Origin: Chitinophaga pinensis | Lineage (GTDB): Bacteria; Bacteroidota; Bacteroidia; Chitinophagales; Chitinophagaceae | Direction: 5' to 3' | DNA: 13,606 nucleotides | Assembly (NCBI GenBank): GCA_943331145.2 | Contig: CALQKL020000040.1 | Location: forward strand, 1 to 13,606 | In this document: positions 7,441-12,985 of the stretch, one piece after another | Numbering within the stretch: the first letter of the stretch is position 1 | Layout: each line of letters opens with the position of its first letter | Notes under the pieces: generated by a model | What the model was told of the DNA's origin: nothing | The model's database searches: none | The model's input: only the letters and a program-made list of their open reading frames with translations | Made by a program: the position numbers and the translations under genes

Positions 7441-7866
7441 ATGCATACAGAACAAGACAACAAGGCAAAAGAAGTGGTAGCACACATGATGAAACACGAT
7501 TTATTCAGTCAGTGGCTGGGTATAGAAGTGCTTGAAATTAAAGAAGGGTATAGCAAAATAAAAATGAACGTAAGGCCAGAGATGATTAATGGATTTGGCA
7601 TTGTACATGGTGGTGTTGCTTTTTCATTTGCTGATAGTGCTTTTGCTTTTGCCTGCAACAACAGAAATGTATTGTCTGTGGCATTAGATACGTCAATCAA
7701 TTTTTTAAAACCTGTGCATGTAGGAGATGAGTTAATTGCGGAAGCATTGGAAATACACAATGGCCGATCAACGGGACTTTATCAAATTCGCATAATTAAT
7801 CAGCATCAACACGAAGTGGCTGTATTTAAAGGCACTTGTTTTAGAACAAATAAAACCTTGATTTAA
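7441..7866 (+). CDS. paaI: PaaI, hotdog-fold (hydroxy)phenylacetyl-CoA thioesterase
   Basis: PaaI hydrolyses dead-end aryl-CoA esters, releasing coenzyme A when the phenylacetate pathway stalls. The 141 residues form one hotdog domain. The active-site region is MINGFGIVHGGVAFSFADSAFAFA: Asn50, the HGG at 56-58 and Asp65 correspond to the catalytic residues of the PaaI family. The second half (ALDTSINFLKPVHVGDELIAEA, then GRSTGLYQIRI) is also typical. It starts 2 bp after the paaG stop, and its own stop directly abuts the paaY ATG, which indicates tight translational coupling. Confidence 0.92.
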   Translation: MHTEQDNKAKEVVAHMMKHDLFSQWLGIEVLEIKEGYSKIKMNVRPEMINGFGIVHGGVAFSFADSAFAFACNNRNVLSVALDTSINFLKPVHVGDELIAEALEIHNGRSTGLYQIRIINQHQHEVAVFKGTCFRTNKTLI

Positions 7867-8457
7867 ATGATTTATCAGTTTAAAGAAATGATACCCGTGG
7901 TTGACCCAAGTTCATTTGTTCATCCACTAGCAACGGTTACAGGAAATGTAATTATTGGCAAACATGTTTATGTTGGTCCGGGTGCATCGTTGCGTGGCGA
8001 TTGGGGACAGATCATCATTGAAGATGGTTGTAATATTCAGGAAAACTGCACGGTACATATGTTTCCGGGCTTAACGGTATTGTTGAAAGCGGGTGCACAT
8101 ATTGGTCACGGTGCAATCATTCATGGTGCTGTGATTGGTAAAAATTGTTTGGTAGGCATGAATGCGGTGATTATGGATAATGTACAATTGGGTGATGAAT
8201 GTATTGTGGGTGCATTATCGTTTATAAAGGCAGATGAAATATTTGAAAACCGTTCGTTGATTGTGGGCAATCCTGCCAAAAAAATAAAAGAGGTAAGTGA
8301 TGAAATGATTGCCTGGAAAACAGAAGGCACAAAACTATACCAACAACTTCCCTCAGATATGCATGAATCGTGGAAGCCCTGCGAACCGCTTATTGAAGTT
8401 CCTGAAAATAGATCTGTCGTTTATCCAGATTTTAAAACATGGAATGAAACGAAGTGA
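7867..8457 (+). CDS. paaY: PaaY, left-handed beta-helix (gamma-carbonic anhydrase-like) thioesterase
   Basis: PaaY is a hexapeptide-repeat trimer of the gamma-carbonic anhydrase superfamily. In the phenylacetate pathway it is described as a thioesterase acting on ring-hydroxylated CoA esters. The 196 residues line up over their length with E. coli PaaY: PVVDPSSFVHP (10-20), IIGKHVYVGPGASLRGDWG (29-47, with Arg43 and Asp45), then His64, His81 and His86 as the expected zinc ligands, LVGMNAVIMD (95-104), and the C-terminal helix IVGNPAKKIKEVSDEMIAWK. Its ATG directly follows the paaI stop. It is the last gene of the run; about 320 bp of repeat-rich DNA follow. A general YrdA-like carbonic anhydrase is possible on fold alone, but the context makes PaaY much more likely. 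Confidence 0.92.
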   Translation: MIYQFKEMIPVVDPSSFVHPLATVTGNVIIGKHVYVGPGASLRGDWGQIIIEDGCNIQENCTVHMFPGLTVLLKAGAHIGHGAIIHGAVIGKNCLVGMNAVIMDNVQLGDECIVGALSFIKADEIFENRSLIVGNPAKKIKEVSDEMIAWKTEGTKLYQQLPSDMHESWKPCEPLIEVPENRSVVYPDFKTWNETK

Positions 8458-8530
8458 AAGTAAAAATTAAAAATTAAAAAGCCCGTAACGGAGGGTTAAT
8501 AATGTTGATTGATTTTAATTTTTACTTTTC
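8456..8530. repeat. Long AT-rich inverted repeat directly behind paaY
   Basis: GAAAGTAAAAATTAAAA (8456-8472) and TTTTAATTTTTACTTTTC (8513-8530) are complementary apart from one extra base, with about 40 bp between them. The left arm overlaps the last bases of paaY. The right arm contains TTTTTAC, the same word that is tandemly repeated at 8673-8714. A small CCGTaACGG lies in the loop. It could form a weak stem in the 3' end of the paa transcript, but there is no GC-rich stem, so it is not a classical terminator. Confidence 0.6.
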
Positions 8531-8586
8531 AAAATGTATGTTTTAAAATAAATGGTTGAAACCATTACACAAAATACTCCCATTAA

Positions 8587-8606
8587 CCCACGGTTTAAAC
8601 CGTGGG
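8587..8606 (-). repeat. REP-like palindrome, copy A
   Basis: CCCACGGTTTAAACCGTGGG is a perfect 20-bp palindrome. On the minus strand it is preceded by TTTTCGTAG and followed by TT, nearly the same flanks (TTTTCATAG / TT) that copies B and C have on the plus strand. Copy A is therefore inverted relative to them. A GTAGAATAT word also lies close by (minus strand, near 8616-8624). Such dispersed palindromes fit REP-type elements. Confidence 0.75.
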
Positions 8607-8672
8607 CTACGAAAACATATTCTACCTAACATCCGTTTTAATGTTTGAATTTTATCGTGTTCTTACCTCCAT

Positions 8673-8714
8673 TTTTTACTTTTTACTTTTCACTTTTTAC
8701 TTTTTACTTTTTAC
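8673..8714. repeat. Six tandem 7-bp units, TTTTTAC
   Basis: Units begin at 8673, 8680, 8687, 8694, 8701 and 8708. All read TTTTTAC except the third, which is TTTTCAC. The array lies about 60 bp before the start of the next gene. Perfect heptamer spacing over 42 bp is a simple-sequence repeat prone to copy-number change. Confidence 0.9.
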
Positions 8715-8743
8715 TCCTCAAATAGACGGAGGTTTCCTGCATT

Positions 8744-8751
8744 TATTTTTG
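8744..8751 (+). promoter_or_regulatory. Possible TAnnTTTG promoter box before the LamG-like gene
   Basis: TATTTTTG at 8744-8751 matches the Bacteroidota -7 box and lies 23 bp before the ATG at 8775. No TTG is seen at the expected distance upstream, where the DNA is AGACGGAGG-like, so the support is weak. Confidence 0.3.
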
Positions 8752-8774
8752 AAATGTCTTTTTAAAAAATACAC

Positions 8775-9416
8775 ATGCATATCATTACCGAACTATTTCA
8801 TGTTGAACGATGTCAAACCAAATTGAAATCGGATTTTTCTACAAACAAACAGCATTGGGAGAAAGTAGATAATGAATTCGAGGAATCTAAAATTGATAAA
8901 GGATATTATTGGATGAAAAATAAATCATCTCAACAATGGCATTATTTCAAAACCAAATCACCAGTTTATCATTTTGATCATTTTGTTTTTGATACATCCA
9001 TTGAGCTTTTAAGTAAAAACGAACTAGGGCATTTTGGTTTGGTTTGGGGCTTTGATAAAAACGTTGAAAATATAAATCGATTTTGTTTATCTGCCGATGG
9101 TGAACGTTTGCTGATTATGCATTTTCAAAAAAATCACGAAACCGTTTTTCATCGCTTCCACAAAAGGTTGTCGCCCAAAATAAACATGAATCAACCCATT
9201 CGTTTTACGATTATTAAAATGGGGAATTATTTTCATTTCTTGGTTAACAAAAAAAATAGGTACATCTGTCATGAATCTCAATTCAACAAAAACGATCAAT
9301 TTGTTGGTTATTATGTAGAACCTGGCTTACACATCAAAAGCAGTTATTTTGAAATCAAAAAATTAACCGCCAATGAGATGGATGTGTTTACGGGATTGAA
9401 TTTGCTGACTGACTAG
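8775..9416 (+). CDS. Uncharacterised protein with probable LamG/concanavalin A-like beta-sandwich
   Basis: This 213-residue protein has no signal peptide or membrane segment, so it is probably cytoplasmic. I do not recognise a named family, but the pattern resembles stand-alone or fused jelly-roll domains common in Bacteroidota. It has an FSTNKQHWEKVDNEF opening (about 21-35), then GYYWMKNK, a strand with FDTSIELL, FGLVWGFDKN (about 87-96), INRFCLSADGERLLI, a long run of alternating strands, RFTIIKMGNYFHFLVNKK (about 147-164) and GYYVEPGLHIKSSYFEIKKL near the end. Such domains usually bind carbohydrate or act as interaction modules; no catalytic residues are evident. The start is uncertain: the first 17 residues (MHIITELFHVERCQTKL) have no support, and the recognisable domain begins later. 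It is convergent with rnhB (24 bp apart). Confidence 0.65.
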   Translation: MHIITELFHVERCQTKLKSDFSTNKQHWEKVDNEFEESKIDKGYYWMKNKSSQQWHYFKTKSPVYHFDHFVFDTSIELLSKNELGHFGLVWGFDKNVENINRFCLSADGERLLIMHFQKNHETVFHRFHKRLSPKINMNQPIRFTIIKMGNYFHFLVNKKNRYICHESQFNKNDQFVGYYVEPGLHIKSSYFEIKKLTANEMDVFTGLNLLTD

Positions 9417-9440
9417 GAGAAGTGAAATTATTTTAAAAAA

Positions 9441-10013
9441 TTAAATTTTATAGCTCTTTCTATGGTAATCGCATAACCCAAATTTTTCTATTGCCACCCG
9501 ATGCGTTTTTGTTCCGTACCCTTTATTTTTATCCCATGCATATTGTGGAAATTCCTTGTTGATTTTTTGCATGTATTCGTCTCGATATGTTTTTGCTAAA
9601 ATGCTGGCTGCTGCAATACTTGCATATTTCCCATCGCCTTTTATAATACAAACATGTTCCATTTGCTTAAAAGGCTTAAATCGGTTTCCATCTATCAATA
9701 AAAGATTGGGTTTTGTTTTTAGCTGCGCAATGGCCAAATGCATGGCTTTATAAGATGCTTGTAAAATATTGATTTGATCTATTTCGAGATGATCAACAGA
9801 TGCCACACCAAATGCAATACTTTCTTTTTCAATAATTGGCCTGAGTAAATCACGTTGCTTTTCGTTCAGTTTTTTACTGTCGTTTAATAAAGGATGGTAA
9901 AAATCTTTGGGCAAAATAACCGCAGCCGCAAAAACCGGCCCTGCATAGCAACCTCTACCGGCTTCATCAACGCCGGCTTCTGTTTTATCTATATTAAAAT
10001 ATGGACTTAGCAT
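9441..10013 (-). CDS. rnhB: Ribonuclease HII
   Basis: RNase HII cuts RNA in RNA/DNA hybrids and 5' of single ribonucleotides in DNA, starting ribonucleotide excision repair. The 190 residues match the family. Visible are the signature AGVDEAGRGCYAGPVFAAAVIL (13-34) with catalytic Asp16 and Glu17, LNDSKKLNEKQR (43-54), LLLIDGNRF (104-112) with Asp108, KGDGKYASIAAASILAKTYRDEYM (125-148) with Asp145, and the C-terminal NKGYGTKTHRVAIEKFGLCDYHRKSY. The ATG at 10011-10013 agrees with the family. It is divergent from ctaA, with 85 bp between the two starts. Confidence 0.95.
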   Translation of the reverse strand: MLSPYFNIDKTEAGVDEAGRGCYAGPVFAAAVILPKDFYHPLLNDSKKLNEKQRDLLRPIIEKESIAFGVASVDHLEIDQINILQASYKAMHLAIAQLKTKPNLLLIDGNRFKPFKQMEHVCIIKGDGKYASIAAASILAKTYRDEYMQKINKEFPQYAWDKNKGYGTKTHRVAIEKFGLCDYHRKSYKI

Positions 10014-10061
10014 ATATTGTGTTCAACAAATATCCTGATTTGAAATCAAATTTGTACTCAA

Positions 10062-10094
10062 TTGTGAAAATCTATTTTTGTAGAATTACCTTTG
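10062..10094 (+). promoter_or_regulatory. Bacteroidota-type promoter of ctaA abutting its start codon
   Basis: TTG at 10062-10064 and TACCTTTG at 10087-10094 are 22 bp apart. The second box matches TAnnTTTG perfectly. Only CACC separates it from the ATG at 10099, so the expected transcription start falls on or next to the start codon. Confidence 0.55.
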
Positions 10095-10098
10095 CACC

Positions 10099-11166
10099 AT
10101 GAGTTTAAAAACGTTAGAAGAAAAAAACAACAAACAAATTGCCGCTTGGTTAATCATTGGTGTGGTAATGATTATGGTGCAGGTTTTATTGGGTGGCATT
10201 ACGCGCTTAACAGAATCTGGTTTGTCGATTACAGAATGGAAGCCGATTACTGGAACGCTACCACCATTGAATGATATAGACTGGCAAACGGAATTCGACA
10301 AATATCGAAACACCGATCAATTTAAATATGTGCATCAATATTTTTCGTTAAAAGAATTCAAGTTTATATTTTTTTGGGAATGGTTTCATCGCGTTTGGGC
10401 ACGTATGATGGGAATGGTTTTTTTAATCGGCTTTACTTATTTTTTGATCAAAAAGAAATTCAATAAATCCATGATTTTGCCGATGGTGGTGTTGTTTGTT
10501 TTGGGTGGATTACAAGGTGCTATTGGATGGCTAATGGTTAAAAGTGGCTTGGTGCCCGAAAAATATTTCGTAGGGCATGTGGAGCTTACTACACATTTTA
10601 TAGCAGCTATAATTTTATTGGCATACACATTTTGGTTTGCGTTGAGTTTATTACCATCAATGCAACAAAAACTAAATCATTCCTACACGCGAAAAATATT
10701 ATTATCGATCGTTGGTTTATTTTTTATCCAGTTGGTTTATGGTGGATTTATGGCGGGATTAAGGGCTGCATCTATTGCGCCAACTTGGCCAAGCATCAAT
10801 CATCAAATGGTGCCAGATCAAATGTGGTCGTTAACGCCTTGGAATTTAAACTTGATTAATAATCCACTTACCATTCACTTTATTCACCGAGGCGTAGCTT
10901 ATACGGTATTCATTGTGTCTATTCTTTTCTTTATGAAAACGAAAGCATTGGCAACATTTCCAGCTTTTAATAAATATAGATTGGCATTCATTTTCCTTAT
11001 TTCGCTTCAGGTTATATTGGGTATTTTAACCCTCATAAATGCAACGAATAAGTCTGTGTTTGTTTGGCTAGGCGTGATGCATCAGTTCACTGCAATCTTG
11101 TTGGTGATGAGCTTAACGGGTTTATTGTTTTTGGTAAAGAAATCTAATAAAGCAGAATCCCTTTAA
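10099..11166 (+). CDS. ctaA: Heme A synthase, COX15/CtaA family
   Basis: This inner-membrane enzyme oxidises the C8 methyl group of heme O to make heme A for aa3-type cytochrome oxidase. The 355 residues form about eight membrane helices in two four-helix halves (roughly 15-33, 102-118, 125-145, 160-185, 199-220, 265-280, 296-314, 323-346). The expected heme-ligand histidines are His97 (EWFHRVWAR), His166 (TTHFIAA), His263 (IHRGVAY) and His328 (MHQFTA). The segments GGITRLTESGLSITEWKPITGTLPP (32-56) and GGFMAGLRAASIAPTWPSIN (215-234) mark the COX15 (type 2) group, longer than Bacillus CtaA. It stands alone here; cytochrome oxidase genes are not in the window. The ATG at 10099 gives the normal N-terminus. 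Confidence 0.94.
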   Translation: MSLKTLEEKNNKQIAAWLIIGVVMIMVQVLLGGITRLTESGLSITEWKPITGTLPPLNDIDWQTEFDKYRNTDQFKYVHQYFSLKEFKFIFFWEWFHRVWARMMGMVFLIGFTYFLIKKKFNKSMILPMVVLFVLGGLQGAIGWLMVKSGLVPEKYFVGHVELTTHFIAAIILLAYTFWFALSLLPSMQQKLNHSYTRKILLSIVGLFFIQLVYGGFMAGLRAASIAPTWPSINHQMVPDQMWSLTPWNLNLINNPLTIHFIHRGVAYTVFIVSILFFMKTKALATFPAFNKYRLAFIFLISLQVILGILTLINATNKSVFVWLGVMHQFTAILLVMSLTGLLFLVKKSNKAESL

Positions 11167-11197
11167 ATGCGTTGGACGTTTTTTATTAAGCCTAAAA

Positions 11198-11213
11198 AAC
11201 CGTTTAAACGGTT
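11198..11213. repeat. Perfect 16-bp palindrome behind ctaA
   Basis: AACCGTTTAAACGGTT lies 32 bp after the ctaA stop. It could act as a weak transcript-end stem, but no clean T-run follows at once. Its core (CCGTTTAAACGG) shares the TTTAAA centre of the REP-like copies but swaps CGG for CCG, so it may be a related or decayed element. Confidence 0.6.
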
Positions 11214-11227
11214 ATGAAACAATTTTT

Positions 11228-11293
11228 ATTTTCATAGCCCACGGTTTAAAACCGTGGGTTGTAGAATATTACAAAATCCATCAAGGTTGAATC
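11228..11293 (+). repeat. REP-like unit, copy B (66 bp)
   Basis: This is the first of two 66-bp direct repeats. It contains CCCACGGTTT/AAACCGTGGG arms around one extra A (11238-11258), preceded by ATTTTCATAG and followed by TTGTAGAATATT and a tail ending CATCAAGGTTGAATC. It differs from copy C by one substitution and two compensating single-base indels. Confidence 0.85.
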
Positions 11294-11349
11294 CGTTTAA
11301 ATCCGTCGGGGTTATTATAAAATCTGAAAAAGGTTATAAAGCATTTTAA
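11294..11349. other. Spacer between REP-like copies B and C
   Basis: The 56 bp spacer begins with CGTTTAAATCCGTCGGGG, which looks like a degraded palindrome of the same CCGTTTAAA type as the element at 11198-11213. I see no gene in it. Confidence 0.4.
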
Positions 11350-11415
11350 ATTTTCATAGCCCACGGTTTAAACCGTGGGTTGTAGAATATTCCAAAAATC
11401 CATCAAGGTTGAATC
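11350..11415 (+). repeat. REP-like unit, copy C (66 bp), entering the lipid kinase gene
   Basis: This direct repeat of copy B starts exactly 122 bp further on. Its perfect 20-bp palindrome is at 11360-11379. The tail CATCAAGGTTGAATC overlaps the 3' end of the convergent lipid kinase gene and includes its stop codon (complement of 11403-11405). Confidence 0.85.
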
Positions 11416-12302
11416 AATTTAAATGCATTTGGCAAAATTTTTATTTCAATTTTATCTTTCGTTTCTGCAGGTTCTCCGTCGATATGAATGGGTGCCAATT
11501 CAGGATTGTGTATAATGATGTGATCGGTTTGAAAATAATAAACAATCTTGTCTTTTTTGAAAAGATCTGAACTTGGCTGAATCTGCCCCAAACCAATTTG
11601 TTTTAAAAGAGAAATAACGGTTTGGATTTTATTTCTTTTTTTAATAATCACTACATCGAGAAGTCCGTCGTTTAATAGCGCTTGCGGTGCAATGGTTACA
11701 TAATTTCCATATTGATTGCTGTTGGCAATACTAATAAAAAATGCGTCGGTTTTAAAAATATTATTATTGACTTCTACATGGAAAGAATAAAATTTTGAAC
11801 AAAAAAAATGTCGCAATGATATTTTGATGTAAGTAAATAATCCTCTTTTTTTTTGGTGTAAAAATTCATAAGCCACTTGTGCATCAAAGCCCAATCCGCA
11901 AAGCATACAACCAAATCTATTGTTTAGGTAAAAACCATCGATGGCACTGGCTTTACCATTAAAAATCACATCCAAAGCTTTCGAAAAATTAAAAGGAATT
12001 TTTGCAGCAAATGCCAATCCGTTTCCGGAGCCCATAGGGATAATCCCAATGTTTACATCGATTCCAATTAAAGCAGATGCTACATGATTGATGCTTCCAT
12101 CGCCACCACAAATGATTACATCTGTAATTTTTTCCAATGCAACCTTTTCTTTTAAAAAGTCATATTTTCCTTCAATAGCAGTGGGTATAATTTCGAAAGG
12201 AATATTTTTTTGGGTGGTTTCTTTTGTAATCGCTTCTATTAAACGATTTTTATTTCTGGTTCCCGAAATGGGATTAATCAAAAACAAAAGTTTTCTATGC
12301 AT
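11403..12302 (-). CDS. YegS/DagK-type diacylglycerol/lipid kinase
   Basis: This soluble or peripheral kinase of the DAGK catalytic family phosphorylates a lipid alcohol such as diacylglycerol. The 299 residues are the usual length. Visible are NPISG (10-14), the nucleotide-binding GGDGSINHV (66-74), IPMGSGNGLA (88-97), GLGFDAQVAYEF (136-147), and a C-terminal beta-sandwich with IANSNQYGNYVTIAPQA, LNDGLLDVVIIKK and HIDGEPAETKDKIEI. The start at 12300-12302 fits the MHRKLLFLINP opening. It is the last gene of the minus-strand run obg, lipoprotein, kinase, 53 bp after the lipoprotein gene. Its last codons (IQP and the stop) come from REP-like copy C, so the extreme C-terminus may be altered. The lipid substrate cannot be told from sequence. 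Confidence 0.88.
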   Translation of the reverse strand: MHRKLLFLINPISGTRNKNRLIEAITKETTQKNIPFEIIPTAIEGKYDFLKEKVALEKITDVIICGGDGSINHVASALIGIDVNIGIIPMGSGNGLAFAAKIPFNFSKALDVIFNGKASAIDGFYLNNRFGCMLCGLGFDAQVAYEFLHQKKRGLFTYIKISLRHFFCSKFYSFHVEVNNNIFKTDAFFISIANSNQYGNYVTIAPQALLNDGLLDVVIIKKRNKIQTVISLLKQIGLGQIQPSSDLFKKDKIVYYFQTDHIIIHNPELAPIHIDGEPAETKDKIEIKILPNAFKLIQP

Positions 12303-12355
12303 CGTTTAACTTTTATGCTTTCAAACTAATCATAATTACAAAAAAACGAACTGAT

Positions 12356-12931
12356 TTATTTTGTATCGTCAATAACCCTTGTCAGGTTGCGCAAGCAAAA
12401 AGATTCTTCGTACAGTGGATGTAATCTTGTTTTGAAATGGTAAGCAATTCTATTTTTCAATTCAGCATCCGTTTTCACAAAGAAGCTGGTGAAATTTTCT
12501 GCCAATGGTAAAAAAGAAATTTGATCGTTTTGGTAGGAAACATCTGCAAAGAATACGCGGTTATCAAACATTACATTTGCAATTTGTTTGTTGTTGATCA
12601 TACTCATAAACATCGTTGCATATACAGTGTCTTCAACGTTTTTCTTGTAAATAATGTTTTGAAATTTCCCAGTAATAACAACAGAATAATTAAAATCATC
12701 GGCTTTTGAGATGTCTAATTTAACGGCTTTTGTATTGCTACCAGTTTCATCAATTAACTTTCCTTTCCATTTACCCAAATAACTGAAATTAACTTCTACT
12801 TGCGGTGTTTTTTCAATGGGGAAAGTGGTGTGATAAGGACAGCCACATAGCAAAATCATGATGCTAATTGCTGTACAAATAGTAAAAAGTACAGTGAATG
12901 GTTGATTTGGTTTGTTTTCGGGTAAGTACAT
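12356..12931 (-). CDS. Small Bacteroidota lipoprotein of unknown function
   Basis: This 191-residue protein has a hydrophobic N-terminal segment (about 12-29) ending in LLCGC, a lipobox with Cys31 as the lipidation site; the Cys at -2 is unusual and the N-terminus has only one lysine. The mature part begins CPYHTTFPIEKTPQVEVNFSYLGKWKGKL and alternates short strands, suggesting a small beta-barrel or lipocalin-like fold. I recall similar CPY...LGKW lipoproteins of unknown role in Bacteroidota, but no catalytic motif is visible. It lies between obg and the lipid kinase on the same strand (54 and 53 bp gaps) and is probably co-transcribed. Location in the periplasm or outer membrane is inferred from the signal. 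Confidence 0.75.
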   Translation of the reverse strand: MYLPENKPNQPFTVLFTICTAISIMILLCGCPYHTTFPIEKTPQVEVNFSYLGKWKGKLIDETGSNTKAVKLDISKADDFNYSVVITGKFQNIIYKKNVEDTVYATMFMSMINNKQIANVMFDNRVFFADVSYQNDQISFLPLAENFTSFFVKTDAELKNRIAYHFKTRLHPLYEESFCLRNLTRVIDDTK

Positions 12932-12937
12932 TTAACG

Positions 12938-12973
12938 TAAAATTGGCAATTCTTTTTTAGATTTCCAATTTTA
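12938..12973. repeat. AT-rich inverted repeat between obg and the lipoprotein gene
   Basis: TAAAATTGG (12938-12946) and CCAATTTTA (12965-12973) are exact 9-bp complements around an 18-bp loop. It lies 12 bp past the obg stop. No T-run follows on the minus strand, so termination is doubtful. Confidence 0.4.
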
Positions 12974-12985
12974 AATTTTAATAAA

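Larger units (their letters stand above)
8458..8774. other. Repeat-rich intergenic region between paaY and the LamG-like gene
   Basis: This stretch of about 320 bp holds no credible gene: a 74-codon open frame crossing it reads through the heptamer repeat and is low complexity. It contains, in order, an AT-rich inverted repeat, a short palindromic stem (AATGGTTgaAACCATT, 8551-8566), a 20-bp REP-like palindrome (8587-8606), a tandem heptamer array (8673-8714) and a possible promoter box (8744-8751). Confidence 0.7.

Noticed and set aside
8602..8826. Plus-strand open frame of 74 codons across the heptamer repeat
   Set aside because: It is low-complexity Phe/Leu/Tyr sequence created by the TTTTTAC array, begins within REP copy A and overlaps the next gene in another frame.
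9417..9440. AT-rich partly symmetric gap between the LamG-like gene and rnhB as a two-way terminator
   Set aside because: The symmetry is imperfect, there is no GC stem, and the composition alone explains it.
11228..11415. CRISPR-like reading of the two 66-bp repeats with a 56-bp spacer
   Set aside because: There are only two repeats, they are too long and contain a full palindrome, a third copy lies inverted 2.6 kb away, and no cas genes are present; a REP-type family fits better.
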